Below are positions 11,463 through 24,452 of a stretch of DNA of 64,000 nucleotides, in pieces. This stretch comes from Zhengitettix transpicula (lineage: Eukaryota > Arthropoda > Insecta > Orthoptera > Tetrigidae): contig CM073590.1 in the NCBI GenBank assembly GCA_037074705.1, positions 131,335,600 through 131,399,599 on the forward strand, read 5' to 3'. The position numbers and the translations under genes are program-made. Every line of letters starts with the position of its first letter. Position 1 is the first letter of the stretch. The notes under the pieces were generated by a model. That model was not told the DNA's origin, made no database searches, and saw only the letters and a list, made by a program, of their open reading frames with translations.

Positions 11463-13516
11463 TAAATATATACGATTTCTGGGAGAGTTTTCTTAATAAT
11501 ATGAGCGCTATCTCAATCAGTCAGGTTGTGAAAGCTAGTAATGAAATTCATTTGAGGTTATTTCGGAACGTCAAATACGAAGTTAGGAACCTCTGGAAAC
11601 ATCAGGCAAAAACAAGACGCCTCGGAGGTACACCTGAGGCTATTGTCTGAAGATTAGGAGGAAACCCCAAAATTGATAGATATGTGGGAACGCGACCCGC
11701 GGCGTCGATCATGATCCCGCTCTCCAGAGAATAATTCTGAAAAAGCGACAGGTAAAATGGGATAATTGATAGTTGATGGAGTCACATGGGTGGATTGGGA
11801 AAAACCATTCAAAGGGAAAATGGTTAGTGAGAGATCGTCTGTAAAACTTCGTACTTAGAAAATAGTCCACAGGCGACCAATAGGGACTTACATTTCGTTC
11901 AATGCTGCCAAGCTAAGTCTGAATGTCCTGTGTTAAGTGACCGATCATATGAGTCATCCACCAGAAAGAAGGAAGAAAGAATGACCAGCTTAACCATATT
12001 ACGCGATCGCCAGCACACGTTTAATGCGATCGCGCAGCCAGCAGTAGGCCGTCACTAGAATTCTTAGAACGGAAGAACGGCCTGAAACGTTGTATCGAAC
12101 GGGATACGAGTCTCAGAACATCGCAGAGTATCTAAATATCTCACGTTCTCCGCTACTCGCGGAAAACACGTGATACCGCCCTGACATAGTAGATCTCATT
12201 TGCCACGTATTATGTTAGAAGATTGAACCTTATAATTAATTGTGTATTCATTTTTATTGTTAAAAAATCATTTTTTGTGAATAAATTAGTTCAATTAAAC
12301 ACTTAATTTATTCACTGGCGCCCACATCCCGTTACAATTAATTTAATTATTTATCTTGAATTAAAATAATCAAATATGCCTTACATCATTGGCAAATCAA
12401 CAGTTGGCAGCAGCTATAGCCATAACGTAATTTAAAGCTCAGTGCTAGTTTTGGAACATAATTTTACAGAACTTCTATTAACTTAATTTTATTATCTTTA
12501 GATATTTTTGTAAGTAAAGTGTGTTTAATAGACAATTTTCTGGAGGTCTGCTGTTCATTCAAGGTTATTGTGTATATTTTGGACTTAAATGATTTTAATT
12601 CATTTATTGGTACTGAATCTATTTTTAACGATAATAAAAGGTAAGGTGTGTGAGGGTGACATAACATCATTACTTCAGAACTCCTCAGGGTACATTTATT
12701 ATTTTTTCGTCAATGCTGGGATGAAATCAGAATTACCCGTTTAATTTGATAAGTTGAAATTAAAAAATGTACGTCTGATTGAAAATAATGAATAAAAAAG
12801 ATTGCCAAATCAGACAAAAGAGCGATAATATAAATAGCACACAACGTTTCTGGGATCCTTGTCCCTTTCGTCACGTGCGAAGAAGAGCCAAGAGCGACAC
12901 AACTGCACTTGTCAGTTGACTTGTGAAACGTTGTGTGGTATTTTTATTAACACTTTTTTGCCTGAATTGGCTATCTTTCGTATTCATTAATTTGCTAAGT
13001 ATTTACACCAAAAAAACCAAAGGAGTAGAAGCCCATCAATCTCGCAAACTTGTATAGCAATAATTGGCGAACGCTCGTGTCCGTTGTATTTACTTCTCCT
13101 GAATATGGATGAGTTCCATAATAAGACATCACTCGTCCTTGGTGAGACGTGAAATAAATAGATTGTGGTTTCGCTGCCGGAAACTGTTATCATGTTACAC
13201 ATAGCACAAAGCATATCTTTAGGACTCATGGCACAATTAGATGAGTTCTCAGATAACTATTGAACATCCTTATCTCGTGTTTGCAGTTTACAGTTCTCAC
13301 TATTGCATTATAATAATATAATTAAAACTAAATGACCATTACAACGTATTCATTGTTCACCATCGTCAAAAATACGTTATATTTTATTTTCATGCTAATC
13401 TGGATCGCTATAGGACTTTTTCATACATTATTTCTCAGGTGAACATGTTAATCAGAAGAGATGACAATAATTTATGGTAAAAGTTCAACAATAACTGAGA
13501 AAAAAGAAAAAATGTT
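11463..13516 (+). repeat. Duplicated block, copy 1 (partner 55648-57738)
   Basis: The whole block aligns colinearly with 55648-57738 with few mismatches by eye. The partner has about 60 extra bp near 56002 (after GGGAAAATG) and lacks 13 bp near 56537. The block includes a GCGATCGC-rich segment at 12000-12040, an LTR/PBS-like CACTGGCGCCCACATCCCG at about 12313, and an inverted GAAACGTTGTG pair at 12836-12945. I recognise no gene in it. Confidence 0.9.
12836..12945 (-). repeat. Inverted ACAACGTTTC pair with a degenerate hammerhead-like core
   Basis: CACACAACGTTTC near 12838 and GAAACGTTGTGTG near 12926 are inverted copies about 75 bp apart. On the minus strand the left arm reads GTGACGAAAGGGACA, then GGATCCCAGAAACG, so GGGA and TCCC can pair between a CTGANGA-like box (first C replaced by G) and GAAA. 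That arrangement resembles hammerhead motifs described in Penelope-like retroelements. The same sequence recurs at 57066-57103. No reverse transcriptase is attached, so the assignment is tentative. Confidence 0.35.
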
Positions 13517-15264
13517 TACTAAAGGTAAGAGGAGATTTCCCTAATCTTGTTGGCATTTTTGATCCGATACAGCATTAAACAACAGATGATATGGAAACGG
13601 AAGTATTCTTGAAGTAATAAACAAAAGTGTTAAATAAATGCGGTCCTAAATATAAATATTTAAATAATAATGATATAATGTGAATAATAATAATAATTTA
13701 AATCTAATGAATTTTTCTTCTTATACGAAAAGGTATCAATACTGAATTAAAATTCCTGCATTGTTTATCAATAAGAATTTTATACCAGAATGAATATTAT
13801 GATTAAATTATTATTATTGTTTTTTCAAATTAAATTAACAAGGCAAGATTTAAAAGAACACTTATTGCCTCAAAGAGAAATTATTGAAGTGGAAATAGAA
13901 TTATGTTTATAAATTTCATCTAGTGAATAAAAGAGAGAAAAACCAAAATATTAGTAATTATCGTTTCAGGAAAAACATTTTCAGCTACTAAGAAACGAAA
14001 ACAAATAATATTTATGCTTCTATTTCAGACAATTGATTTTAATTATAATAAGTTTGATTATTGTCGGGTAATATATCTCGAAGTTATTTCCACAGACGTT
14101 ATTCATAATCGCGATACTAAACGAATACATAAATATATTTTGATAAAATTTTGTTTCATGTACGTGTTTTACTATTTAATATCTTCTGATGTTTACCCTA
14201 TATTGTGTTTTATTTGTACACAGTTGTGAATTCATAAATCTCTGTAAAAGAATTCAAATTAGTTTCTGTCTACATTTTGAGTTGAAACGTTGAATTATCA
14301 CATTTTTATATTATATTTGTGGTCAATATATAATTTACATTGTTCAGTCTCTACCATAAAACTTGTTACAGCCGCAAAAAAGTATCGATTATATTAAGAT
14401 AGATTAATAGTACGATAAAATATTTAGATAAATCCGTATTAAATAAAAACTATTATCTGTACAAGGGTTGCAATTATGTAATCATTGAAATATTGAGAAT
14501 AATAAATAAAACCTTTTCACAATTTAAAACGGATCTTTCGAGATCTACAAAACATTCTATCAATTTTATATTGTAATCAAACGATATAAATTACATTCAT
14601 TCACAATTATATCATTTAACATACCAAAATAATTTATTATTCCAATATTAGCTACAGTGCCGTTTCAACCTCTACTATCAAGGGGATAATATTTTTCCAA
14701 TTCATTTCAGTTACGTCATTGAAATGACTAAAATATACATGTTATTATTCATATTATCTGGCAAGGATTATAAAACACAAACAGACTTCAAATTAAATAT
14801 TTAAAATATTGATTACAGTGTGACAATTTTTATATAGAAGTTTTTATACGGAAATATGCAACGAATCGATTTGTTCAATATTTCAAAAATATTTTTAATG
14901 GTAGTTTTATTTCCTACAAATATTTTTTCAAGAATACGCATGTTTAGTAACAAGACAGTTTTATCTTCTCGAATTAAGTGATCGCCGTGGACCATGGTAA
15001 TTTTAATAAAAACGCAACTCGCTTTGTGTTGTACCACATAAGGAAAAAGGCCAGTAGGCCTACTTAAATACAAAACTGTGGGACCGAGTCTTCCAGCTGC
15101 TACTACCTTTTTTTTATTAGACAAAACTTTTAGATTACGATTATTTGTTGTTACATAAAGTATTAGAGTATATACAATTAAAATTCTGTACTTAATTGAC
15201 CTGAGAACTTGGCACTTAAGTTAATCCAGCAATTAACATAATTTTGCAAATTATTTCTTGTATT
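13517..15264. other. AT-rich stretch, nothing firmly recognised
   Basis: A 103-codon minus-strand frame at 14813-15124 has no recognisable domain. The rest is AT-rich with no shared repeat. This interval is the left end of the 24.1 kb that is absent from the second copy of the duplication. Confidence 0.4.
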
Positions 15265-15269
15265 TTAAT

Positions 15270-18225
15270 TAGGGTGTCTGGGGGGCATACATTGTTGAGT
15301 TATGAGGGTTCGCTGGTGATGTTGAATTTGATGGGATGGATGTAATGGGTGGGTGGGGTCTGCGGGTATGAGGATGGGGTGGGTTAGGAGGTGCCAGAGT
15401 GATCTGGGGGAAGGATGAGGTCGATAGGGCGTTTTCTCTTGAGGCGACGTGCGTGTGGGGGCGGGGGAAGGTTGCAATAGAATTGCTGGATCGTGGTGTT
15501 AGGATGGTTGAAGGTGCTCTTGATTAATGAGGTTACGGATTTGGTGATTATTGAGTTGACTTGGGGAAGTTTAATGTTGTGGTGGATTATGGAATTTCTG
15601 AGGTACCAGGGAGAGTTAGTGATGGTGCGAAGGATTATGTTTTGTTTGGTTTGGATTTTGGCTGAATGGGTTTTGGCTGTTGCTCCCCATATGGATGAGG
15701 CGTAGGACCAGGTGGGTTGAATTATGGAGAGATATACTAGGCGTTTTGTGCTGAGGGCGAGTGGGGATTTTCTGTTTAGGAGCCGATATAAAGTTCTGAA
15801 TTTAAGGTTAATTTTAGAGAGGAGGTGTTTAATCTGGGGTTTCCAAGAGAGTTTTGAATCGAAGAGTAGTCCTAGGTAGGTGGTTTCTGTTTTTGTGGGT
15901 ATTTCGGCGTTGTTTAGATACAGGGGGATGTGCGGAGGAGGATTTTTGGACAGTGTTAATGGGACGGTTACTGATTTGGTGGGATTTATGCTGATTCGTC
16001 ATTGTTTGGACCAGTGTTCTAGGTGACTGAGCGCTGACTGAAGAGTTGGAGGTGAGAGAGGAGGTTTGGTGGGAGATGGCGATGTCGTCTGCGATAAAGA
16101 TTGTGCTTGTGGCGGGATGTTGTGGAATATCGTGGGAGAAGATGTTGTATAGGAAGGGGGCAATGACGCTTCCTCCTGCGGCGATGGGGTGGGGTTGGGA
16201 GATGTGGCTATTTATTTTGATGGAGAAGGTTCTGTTGGAGAGGTAGTTGAGGAGTATTCTATAATGGGTGTCATTTAAATAATCTTTGATTTTTGAGAGA
16301 AGGGAAGGCTGATGAATTTTGTCGGTCGCTTTTTGTATGTCAATAAAAGTGGTGATACGGGATTTGCGTTGTTCGATGGAGTTGTTTATGACGTTGGAGA
16401 GGGAGTATAATTGATGGCAGCAGGAATGTTTTGGGCGAAAACCGTATTGTGTGTCAGGAACTAGGAAGGAGAGTTGGTTGATTAAATGAGGGAGAAGTAA
16501 TTTTTCTAATAGTTTGGAAATTGTAGGAAGGAGACATGTTGGTCGGTAATTTTCAGGTGGGATTTTGGTTTATTGGGTTTCGGTAACATGATTATGGCAG
16601 CATGTTTCCATTTGGTTTGGTAGTAGATGGTTCTGAGGATGGCGTTGAAGGAAAAGGTGATTAGAATTATTGTTTTTTTTGGGAGATGTTTTAGATGGCG
16701 GTTGGTGATGTGGTCATGTCCTGGAGATGCTTTGTTTTTTAGTTTTTTATTGCGGTTTTGATTTGGGAAGGGGTGAAGAGTTTATGGAGGGGGGATAGTT
16801 GTAGCGGCTGATGGAGTTTTGTTGCTGTGGTGTGATTGTGATTGGTGTAAAAGGAGAAGTTTGCGGAAAATTTTTGGGCGAATACGTTTGCTTTTTGTGA
16901 GGTGATGGTGTGCCATTCGTTGTCTTTTTTAAGTGGGGGAATGTCAGTTTTCTTTTTGGTCAGATATTTAGTTTTTGTCCATAGTGATTTGTCAGCCGCG
17001 TTGAGTTGTTGAAGATAGTTGTAATGTTTGGAATCGCTAGTGTCTTTCAGTAGTTTTTGTAGTTGTCTGGTGGCGTCATTGTATTGGCGTTTGACTATTG
17101 GATTTTTGGTATTGTACCATTGTTTTCGAAAAGATTTTTTTTCTTGGAGTAGGTTTTCAATTTGGTTTTGGTGTGGGTTTTTTGGGTGGAGTTTTGGTGC
17201 TTTTTGGTGGGAGGTTAAAGTGGCAGAAGTGAGGATGATAGATTGTAAATGATTTAAGGCTAAGTCTATGTCTGAGGGCGTCTTCAGTTAGATATTGAGG
17301 ATTGTTAGATTTTCTATTATTTGAGAGAAGTGGATCCAGTTGGTGAATGTGTTGTTGTGTCTGTGATTGGTGGTATTGGGAGGAAGGGATAGATTTAGCT
17401 GTGCTATGACTGGTAGGTGATCGGAACTGAGTTTATGGAGTATTTGTGGGTTGGAAAGGTATTGAGTATTTTTTTGGCAGATGAAGAAGTCTAGTATGTC
17501 TGGTGATTTGAGGCTGTCTGGGTAGTAAGTTGGTTCAGTAGGATTTGGATATGGAGTTTTGAGAGGATGTAGTTGAGTTCTTTACCTCTGGTATTGGATG
17601 TTCTGGATCCGAAGTTCGGGTGTTTGGCGTTGTAATCTCCTCCTATTATGTAGGAAGAGACGCGGGAGGAGAGTAGCTTTTTCCAGGTGTCAGATGTGAT
17701 TTGGTTGGCTGGAGCAGAGTAGAATGAGGAGATTTTAATTTGGATGTTAGTGGTTGTGTTGAGAGTTATTTGAGTAAGTTGCAGATCTGGGAAGGATATG
17801 GAAGGCATTGGTTGTCGTTTATAGAGCTTTTGATTAGGATAGCAGAACCGCCTTTTCAGGAGGAACTGGGATGGTCGGCTCTGTAGGTTTTATAATTTGG
17901 GATGTTGTAAGACTGTGTGGGGATGAGTTTGGTTTCGGTTAATAGCAGGATATCAATGTTGTTTTTTTGTAGGAAAAGGTTAATTTCGTGGTATTTATTG
18001 GTTTCTCCACGGGCGTTCCAAGTGCATAGGGTAAGGTATTGTGGGGGAGGATGCGTCATTTTTGGGTGTCCATTAGCTTGGGGATTATTGTGGTTAGGAA
18101 TTGGATTAGAGGTGTCATGATGTATATGAGGTTGTCTATTTTAGAATACAAGCAGAAGAGTAGGTTATTTCGGTTAGGTGAGTCAGCATTTGTTTGTTGT
18201 GGGATTTTTGGTACTACCCATTAAA
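15270..18225 (-). mobile_element. Jockey-clade non-LTR retrotransposon, 5'-truncated and decayed
   Basis: Minus-strand reading gives, in order: the tail of an ORF1-like region (to about 18060), an AP endonuclease, a reverse transcriptase and the characteristic jockey C-terminal segment. The plus strand is G/T-rich across it. There is no RNase H and no LTR, which fits the jockey clade. The 5' end is cut inside ORF1 near 18225. The 3' end lies near 15270, with only a short degraded T-rich run on the plus strand where a poly-A tail would be. The element is inactive. Confidence 0.85.
15384..18059 (-). pseudogene. Jockey ORF2: endonuclease-reverse transcriptase, broken
   Basis: ORF2 starts at ATG 18059. 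An AP-endonuclease start with LCTWNARG and LLLTETKL is seen near 18030-17940, and IIGGDYNAKHP near 17640. Reverse-transcriptase landmarks follow: QYGFRPKHSC, then a block-A equivalent FIDIQKATDK, a block-B equivalent with GGSVIAPFLYNI, and block C FIADDIAIS at about 16098-16081, where the catalytic Asp pair is kept. The C-terminus has SPWYLRNSIIHHNIKLP, typical of jockey proteins, and ends at TAA 15386-15384. A TGA at about 17869-17867 and at least one frameshift near 17800 interrupt it. Together with ORF1 truncation this makes it non-functional. Confidence 0.85.
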
Positions 18226-18401
18226 ATCCTTATTCGTGCAATATTTGTTTGTTTCCATAATCACGATGTCAAGGAAAGGAAAACAGAACGACTAACACCA
18301 TGCCAAGTTCGTTCCACTTACATTACATTTCAAATTTAATGTAGTGTTCTAGACGTTGCGTGTAATAAATGTCAAGACTCACTAACACGGTCTCATTAAT
18401 T

Positions 18402-18406
18402 ATATG
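18402..18406. repeat. Target-site duplication, left (ATATG)
   Basis: ATATG directly precedes the TGTTA end of the left LTR. The same five bases follow the TAACA end of the right LTR at 25479-25483. A 5-bp duplication is normal for BEL/Pao integration. Confidence 0.85.
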
Positions 18407-18734
18407 TGTTAGTGAAAAAAGAGTCTGAACCTGCGCAACTCACCTTTTCAGTTCTCGAGGGCCCTAGTAAGCACCGGGCTATGATCGTCCCATCAGTCGC
18501 CGCCCGTTGTGTGCTTACCAGGGGTCGTGCGTTGGAGAGAGACCGAGCACGATGGATTCGACGAATACGAGTCCCTCTCGTCTGGTCTGGTCTGGTCTGT
18601 GAGCGCTTCTCATGCGCTCCTATTTTTACATGCAGCAAAACGCTGAATAGCGTTTTGCGACTGAAAACGCGCGGTCGCGCAGAACAGCCTCCTCCGTCAC
18701 CAATGCAAAAAATTGGTCTATACATTCCTTAACA
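18407..18734 (-). repeat. 3' LTR of the BEL element (element sense)
   Basis: It begins TGTTA and ends TAACA, a 5-bp inverted terminal pair, and matches 25151-25478 apart from one base. Long open frames on both strands of the LTR occur identically in the other LTR and carry no known domain; they are not genes. Read on the minus strand, the bases just inside it are only moderately purine-rich (ending GATGGGCGGTA), a weak polypurine tract. Confidence 0.93.
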
Positions 18735-19264
18735 TACCGCCCATCTAGAAACCTCGTTTCTACACCCGATGGATTCGTCGTGCTGGTAAACAACAGAGCT
18801 ATACTCGTAGGATAGGGTGGAGATTCAAATCGCAACTATGAGGAATGATCAACGAATCTTCACTCCATCGGGGCTGAGATGGAGATTCCACGACCTAGCG
18901 GGAGGCCCACGGAAGGGAAAGAGATAGGTTACGATGGGTTATGGTATATCTCGAACGATAACAAATTCCAGCACGCGAACGATGACCCTTGAAAGAAGGA
19001 GGTGGGGTAATACAGTCGTACATGTTAACAATTCCAGGACCTAGCCGAAATAGACTATTTGCAAGTTGAAACTAACTATAAACAATTAATAATAATACAT
19101 CTACCATACTGAACTATCCCAAAAGATCCTACTAACCAAACTAACAATAATCAAATAAACAAAATTAGTAGATCATAAAATAAATCCAACAAAAGGAACA
19201 TGAACCAACCTAACTATTTACAACATTAAACAATATTTTTTCCGAGGGCCCCCTGCAATTTCCG
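18735..19264. other. BEL element 3' untranslated region
   Basis: This lies between the last in-frame stop of the pol frame (about 19265) and the 3' LTR. No coding signal is seen. It is AC-rich on the plus strand near 19080-19230. Confidence 0.6.
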
Positions 19265-22200
19265 TCATTGCTTATTGCAGGGCAAAGGACACAATTTCAC
19301 AGTAGGCCTTGTAAATGTGCTATTTACAGTCCGCACCTCTGCGACTCTAACAGTACCATCTACTCCTGGAAACGTTTTCACAATCCGTCCTAGTTTCCAA
19401 CGTAGAGGGGGGAGATTCTCCTCTTTTATAAGGACCAAGTCTCCGGAGCATAAGTTAGGAGGGCGATCTATTCATTTGTGACGCTGTTGTAAAGTATTTA
19501 GATACTCAAGCGACCACTGCTTCCAAAACGAACGACTCAATTTACGCAATAAGTCCCATCGCTGTTTAAATGATTTAACCTCACTCACATCCGGTTCAAT
19601 AAGGGCGGATGGGGGTTCTAGCATCAAGAAATGGCCAGGGGTTAGAGCTTGAAAATCATTTGGATCTGAACTTAAAGGGCTCAGCGGTCGAGAATTTAAT
19701 GTCGCTTCTACTTGCACAAGCAAAGTGCAAAATTCTTCGTAAGTTAAGAGCTGAGATCCCACAACACGAGCTATCAGTTTCTTTGCGGATTTTATTCCTG
19801 CTTCCCAAAGTCCACCCATGTGAGGACTAGCGGGAGGATTCAAATGCCACTGTATTCCCCGATCGGCCAGTTCATCCCCTATTTTGTGATTGAACTCTCT
19901 AGCTGACACGACACGTCTCCATTCTTCCAATTGTCCTTTTGCTTCAACGAAATTGGTGCCGCAGTCACTATATATCGTTTTAATCAACCCCCGACGTGCG
20001 ATAAAACGACGAAGAGCTGCTAAAAATCCTGGGGTAGATAGATCCGATACTAATTCAAGATGGACTGCGCGCGTTGCAAAACACACGAACAGACAAATAT
20101 ATCCCTTATATTTCCTGGGGTTTCTTTGTCTAGCCATAGCTAGCTCATAGGGTCCTCCGAAATCGACCCCACAAATCGAAAATGGTTTACATGCGTGAAG
20201 CCGAGCTGCTGGCAGATTTCCCATAAAGGGCTGAACGGAAGTTGGGTTCGTCCGAAAACATTTCAAACATCGTCTCAATTGGCTACGAATCAATTGTCTG
20301 GCCGAAAATATCCAGAATTGTCGTTGGATAATCGAATGTAAAGTATTCGGACCAGGGTGCAGATATTGTTCATGATAATGCTGTATTATCATGCTGCTTA
20401 GTGGGTGTCTCTTCGACAGCAGTATGGGATGTTTTTTCTCAAAGGGTAGGGCCGAATGTTGTAGGCGCCCGCCCACCCTGAGGATTCCCTGTTCATCGAG
20501 GAAAGCGTTTACCTGCCGCAATTTCATGGACAGGTGCTGCGATCTACCGTTCTTTAATGCGCTGATGTCTTTTGAGTATTCCTTATGCTGAGCCAGCTTG
20601 ATGCACGCGACACTTGCATTATGTAATTCTGCGGCTGTTAAAGCAGATGTCGTCTTCTTTCGCGTTCCAAATCTCAAAATCCATGCGACTATCCTCTTCA
20701 ATTTAACAAAACTGTTTGTACAATTAAACAGCTGATCATGGAAAGACGTACCATCTTCGGTTCCTGATTTGTTAACCAAACAATTCGTTTTTATCTCTAT
20801 ATTTTCTTCCTCCAACGGCCGCTTGCCGAACTGAGGTTCCTTGGGCCAATTTTCCGGACCTTGTGCGAGCCACTCCGGTCCTTTAAGCCACAAGGGGTGA
20901 TTCAGCAATTCCCTGGGCGAAATACCTCGCGATGCACAATCCGCTGGATTCTGTTTCCCGGGAACGTATCTTACTCGATCCGGGGATATTTTATCTTGGA
21001 TGAGGCTAACCCTGTTAGCGACAAAAGTTTTCCATCGATGTGGAGATGAGCGGATCCACTGTAACGCGACGCGGGAATCACTCCATGCAGTTATCGAATC
21101 TATCGATTTGTATGGTTGTAATAGAGCCTGTGCCCGTTCTAATAAATTTACAACCAATTCAACCCCGCATAACTCCAACCTTGGAATACTGCGTACTTTG
21201 AGAGGAGCCACCCTCGATTTGGCCATTAACAGTGAAACTTCGACTTCTTCTTCTGATTGTATACTACGTAGATACACTACGGCAGCAAATCCTTGTTCCG
21301 ATGCGTCTGCAAAACCATGCAATTCTATTAAAGTGGCCGTATCTACTCGCATATGTCTTTTGATTGCTAATCTGCCGATCTCCGGCAATTCTGTTTTGAA
21401 CGTTTTCCATCGATTGATCAATTCCAACGGGACCTCCTCATCCCAATCAATTCCTAGTTGCCACAGCTGTCTAATCAAACATTTGCCGGTGAATATTACC
21501 GGACAAATAAATCCGATCGGATCGAACAATTTGGCTAGGTCCGACATAATCGATCTCTTCGTAACAGTATCTGCACAACTTGCCACATGATATGTAAAAT
21601 GATCTGAACTGGGTTTCCATACCAACCCGAGAATTTTGGCTGAAGGCTCATATTCGGACGCAAACGCTAAATTCTCCGCCGTTACGGCGCAATGTTCAGT
21701 TGGTAGATCAGATAACAACTGCGGAAAATTACTCATCCACTTCCGCAGCTCGAATCCAGCCATACCAAGGAGCTGGATTAATTCGGTTTTTAACCGGGAT
21801 GCGACTGATAGATTAGGGACTGACACACAACAGTCATCCATATACATAGAATTCAAGATGGCATCGGACGCGAGTGGATAATCCGATCCGTCATCAGCAA
21901 CCAGTTGACGTAATGTGCGAATAGCTAGGAATGGACTAGCTGAGACCCCATAAGTTACAGTTGTCAATGCAAATTCCCTTATGGGTTCCTCACGATTAAA
22001 TCTCCAGAGTATACGCTGTAAATCCTGGTCTGCCTTCCTTACACGTATGTTTCGATACATTTGGCGGATGTCGGTCACCAATACAACTTTATTAAAACGA
22101 AAACGAATAATCAAATTAATTAGGTCTGCTTGGAGCTTAGGACCTATATGCAGAATTTGATTGCGGGAGGGACCATTCTGAGTTTTCATTGACGCATCAA

Positions 22201-22918
22201 AGACGACTCGAAATCTGGATATTGCTTCGTCTTGACCCTTGAAAATGCAGTGATGCGGAATATAATAACCTTTAACCGACGTATTAAGTTCCGATAGTTC
22301 CTCCATGTGACCCTGTGACAAATAATCTTCCATGAATTCGTTATACGAGCTTCTTAACTTCGGACTACGTGACAACTTTCGTTCTAGAAGTTCGAATCTT
22401 CTCTGAGCCGCAAATCTACTTTCCCCCAACTCTTGCGCCTCTGCCTTAATAGGCAATGCCACTACATATCTACCATGTTCAATACGCTTGACAGTAGACT
22501 TATAAAATTCTTCACAGCTTATTTCTTCCGGGTCCTGCACCGGTACATCTGGAGGTTCCTCGACTTCCCAAAATCTACGAATTAACTGATCCAGATTATC
22601 TTCGACCCTTACTGCAAAATTTCCTATTCGGTTGGCGACTCGATCCACCCTTCCGATAGGACAGATTCCCCAAATCGTATTTATGACATTTGGGATTTCC
22701 CCTTTTCCGTGTCTAGGTCTATCTAGGACTACATAATTAAACCATTCGGCCCCTAACAGTATGTCTATTGGCTTGCTTCGATAGTAGCTAGGGTCCGCTA
22801 ACTTCTGCATCCGTAACCAGGAATGATTTATTTTCTCCGTTGTTGTGGACGGGGTTGTGGTGATATTATTAACCACCAATGCATTTATTGCGAATGTTCG
22901 ATTCGCAATAGGCTGGAA
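19265..22918 (-). pseudogene. BEL pol: protease tail, reverse transcriptase, RNase H, integrase
   Basis: The frame is open from 22918 to 19475. Numbering from the TTG at 22879: protease tail IDILLGAEWF (38-47); reverse transcriptase about 195-400 with the catalytic YMDD box at 346-349; BEL RNase H about 515-655 with Asp525, Asp601 and Asp647; integrase zinc site His834/His841/Cys871/Cys874; integrase core Asp906, Asp972 and Glu1026. All catalytic residues look intact. A TGA at 19474-19472 then cuts off the C-terminal integrase-associated domain, whose typical GDLVLIKEEN motif remains in frame downstream, to a stop at about 19265. A TAA at 22921-22919 separates this frame from the preceding protease-containing frame, which is in the same register. 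Confidence 0.93.
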
Positions 22919-23662
22919 TTAACATCTAGTCACCCGATTGGCAAAACCTAGAGTGGTCTCCGCCATTCCGATTACGGGGATCTTAGTTGATTCAGTTTTC
23001 AGCTTCAACCTATTACAACAATCCCTCGAAATAAAGTTAGCTTCGCTAGCCGAGTCCAATAACACTCTCACACTAAGGAATTTTCCATATCGATCACGTA
23101 CTTTTGCTGATACCGTAGGCAAGAGTGTCTGATTTAATCGAAATTTCCGTCCGTTTTCAACACGCGCCGACATGTTAACTGCGTGGTCATCACCTTTGGG
23201 CTTCGCTGACGCAGATCCGCTAACCTGAGCACCCTCTTGCCGTCCATTCAAATGTAAAAGCGCGTGGTGACTACCGCTACAATATTTACAACCAGATTGT
23301 CGTCTACATTCACGCAAAAAATGCCCCTTATTTAAACATCTGAGGCAAAATCCGTTCTGTTTTGCGAATTTAAGACGATCGCAGGGCGACTTTTGCAGAA
23401 ATTCTTGGCAGGATGTTACGTCATGAGAAGATCCACATAAGTTACAATCACGATGTCCCGATTTAACCATGGTTTTTACACTAGTCGAATGGTAATGTAC
23501 CTTTACACTCTCTCGCAATCTTGTTCTGGCTTGGGTTCTAGGTTCCCCACTTTCCGGACGTACGACTTCCAGGACTCGCGCTTGTTCATTCAGAAATTGC
23601 ACGAATTGCGAAATCGATGGGGACGAATACGATTTTTTCCCAGCTTTCACGCAGGGAGGCAT
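22919..23662 (-). pseudogene. BEL gag C-terminus: zinc knuckles and aspartic protease
   Basis: A 247-residue frame. It carries three zinc-knuckle-like clusters: C73-x2-C76-x3-H80-x4-C85, C106-x2-C109-x4-H114-x4-C119, and a C125/C128/H132/H137 group. These bind nucleic acid in the capsid. They are followed by the retroviral-type protease active site VLLDSASEANFIS at about 206-218 (Asp-Ser-Ala, a BEL variant of DSG/DTG). The frame ends at TAA 22921-22919, inside the protease. It is out of register with the upstream gag frame by one base across the run 23633-23638. In relatives these parts form one continuous polyprotein. Confidence 0.88.
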
Positions 23663-24452
23663 GAATCTTCCTGCTTATAACATAAATTACTGGAACCGCC
23701 CATTCCTCAGTGTTGTGTCCTAGAGCTGACAAAGCTCCAATAAATTCGGCAACGCTACTAGCCATTGTTCGAATCGATCGTGCGTCATCGGTCGTCCCTG
23801 GAATGTTAAATAACGAATCTAGATACGAGTTGGTGAGCAGGTGACTATTATCGAACCTTTTTTGCAATACATCCCATGCTACTTGATAATTTTCTCCAGT
23901 TAGAGCCAATGCTGATATTAGCGATAGTGCCTCTCCGTTTACTGAGGACCTCAAGTAAAAATGTTTCTGCGAGTCCGTCAGTTGTTTATTCTGATGGACT
24001 GTCGCTCGAAATAGATCCGCAAAATTTGTCCACTTTCTGATATCACCTGCGAACTCCGGTAGATTTAGCTTCGGTAATTGAATAGCAACTTCTGTTGATG
24101 TCCCTATTATATTACGACTGACTGACCCGTTCGCTTGATTCACTTGGTTAGGTTCGAGGTGAATCTCCATCGCCGTCTTAATCGAAAAACAATAATCGTC
24201 GACGGCTGCGATTAACGCGTCATGTGATTCTTCTAATTTGGGACTCTGCTTCGAGTTATACGCAACAATTTTCAAGATATTGTCGTGAAATAATTCGTAG
24301 TCCTCATCTATTGATTGCGTCATCACACGGAACCTTGTCTTTGAAGATGGGCTCTCTTTTTCGGATCCCAGGATTGTGGCATACTCGTACAAGGTTCTAA
24401 ATTTCGCCGCTAACCTGTTAACAACGAATTTATATTCATCAATGACCGGCAT
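23586..24452 (-). pseudogene. BEL gag N-terminal part (capsid region)
   Basis: A 288-codon frame beginning with ATG at 24452-24450. It contains the BEL/Pao gag features FAGDIRKWTNFADLF and HFYLRSSVNGEAL, and the GENYQVAWDVLQKRFDN segment, which match the DUF1759-type capsid domain. The last ~25 codons overlap the next frame and look like out-of-frame readout after the A6/T6 tract at 23633-23638. In the family, gag is continuous with the zinc knuckles and pol. The ATG follows a ~700-bp leader from the 5' LTR. Confidence 0.88.

Noticed and set aside
12464..13229. Minus-strand frames (12670-12464 and 13229-12987) conserved in the duplicate at 56686-57452
   Set aside because: The whole block is conserved to the same degree in the duplicate, so conservation of these frames is no evidence of coding; no domain was found.
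15493..17252. Several plus-strand frames rich in Trp, Gly and Val
   Set aside because: They are antisense shadows of the jockey ORF2, whose reverse-transcriptase motifs are clear on the minus strand.
18396..18732. Overlapping ~108-codon open frames on both strands of the LTR, repeated at 25086-25476
   Set aside because: They lie in LTR sequence, occur identically in both LTRs, start at non-ATG codons in part and show no domain. They reflect GC-rich LTR composition.
19609..21881. Plus-strand frames of 60-196 codons within the BEL interior
   Set aside because: They are antisense to the continuous 1135-codon pol frame and have no domains of their own.
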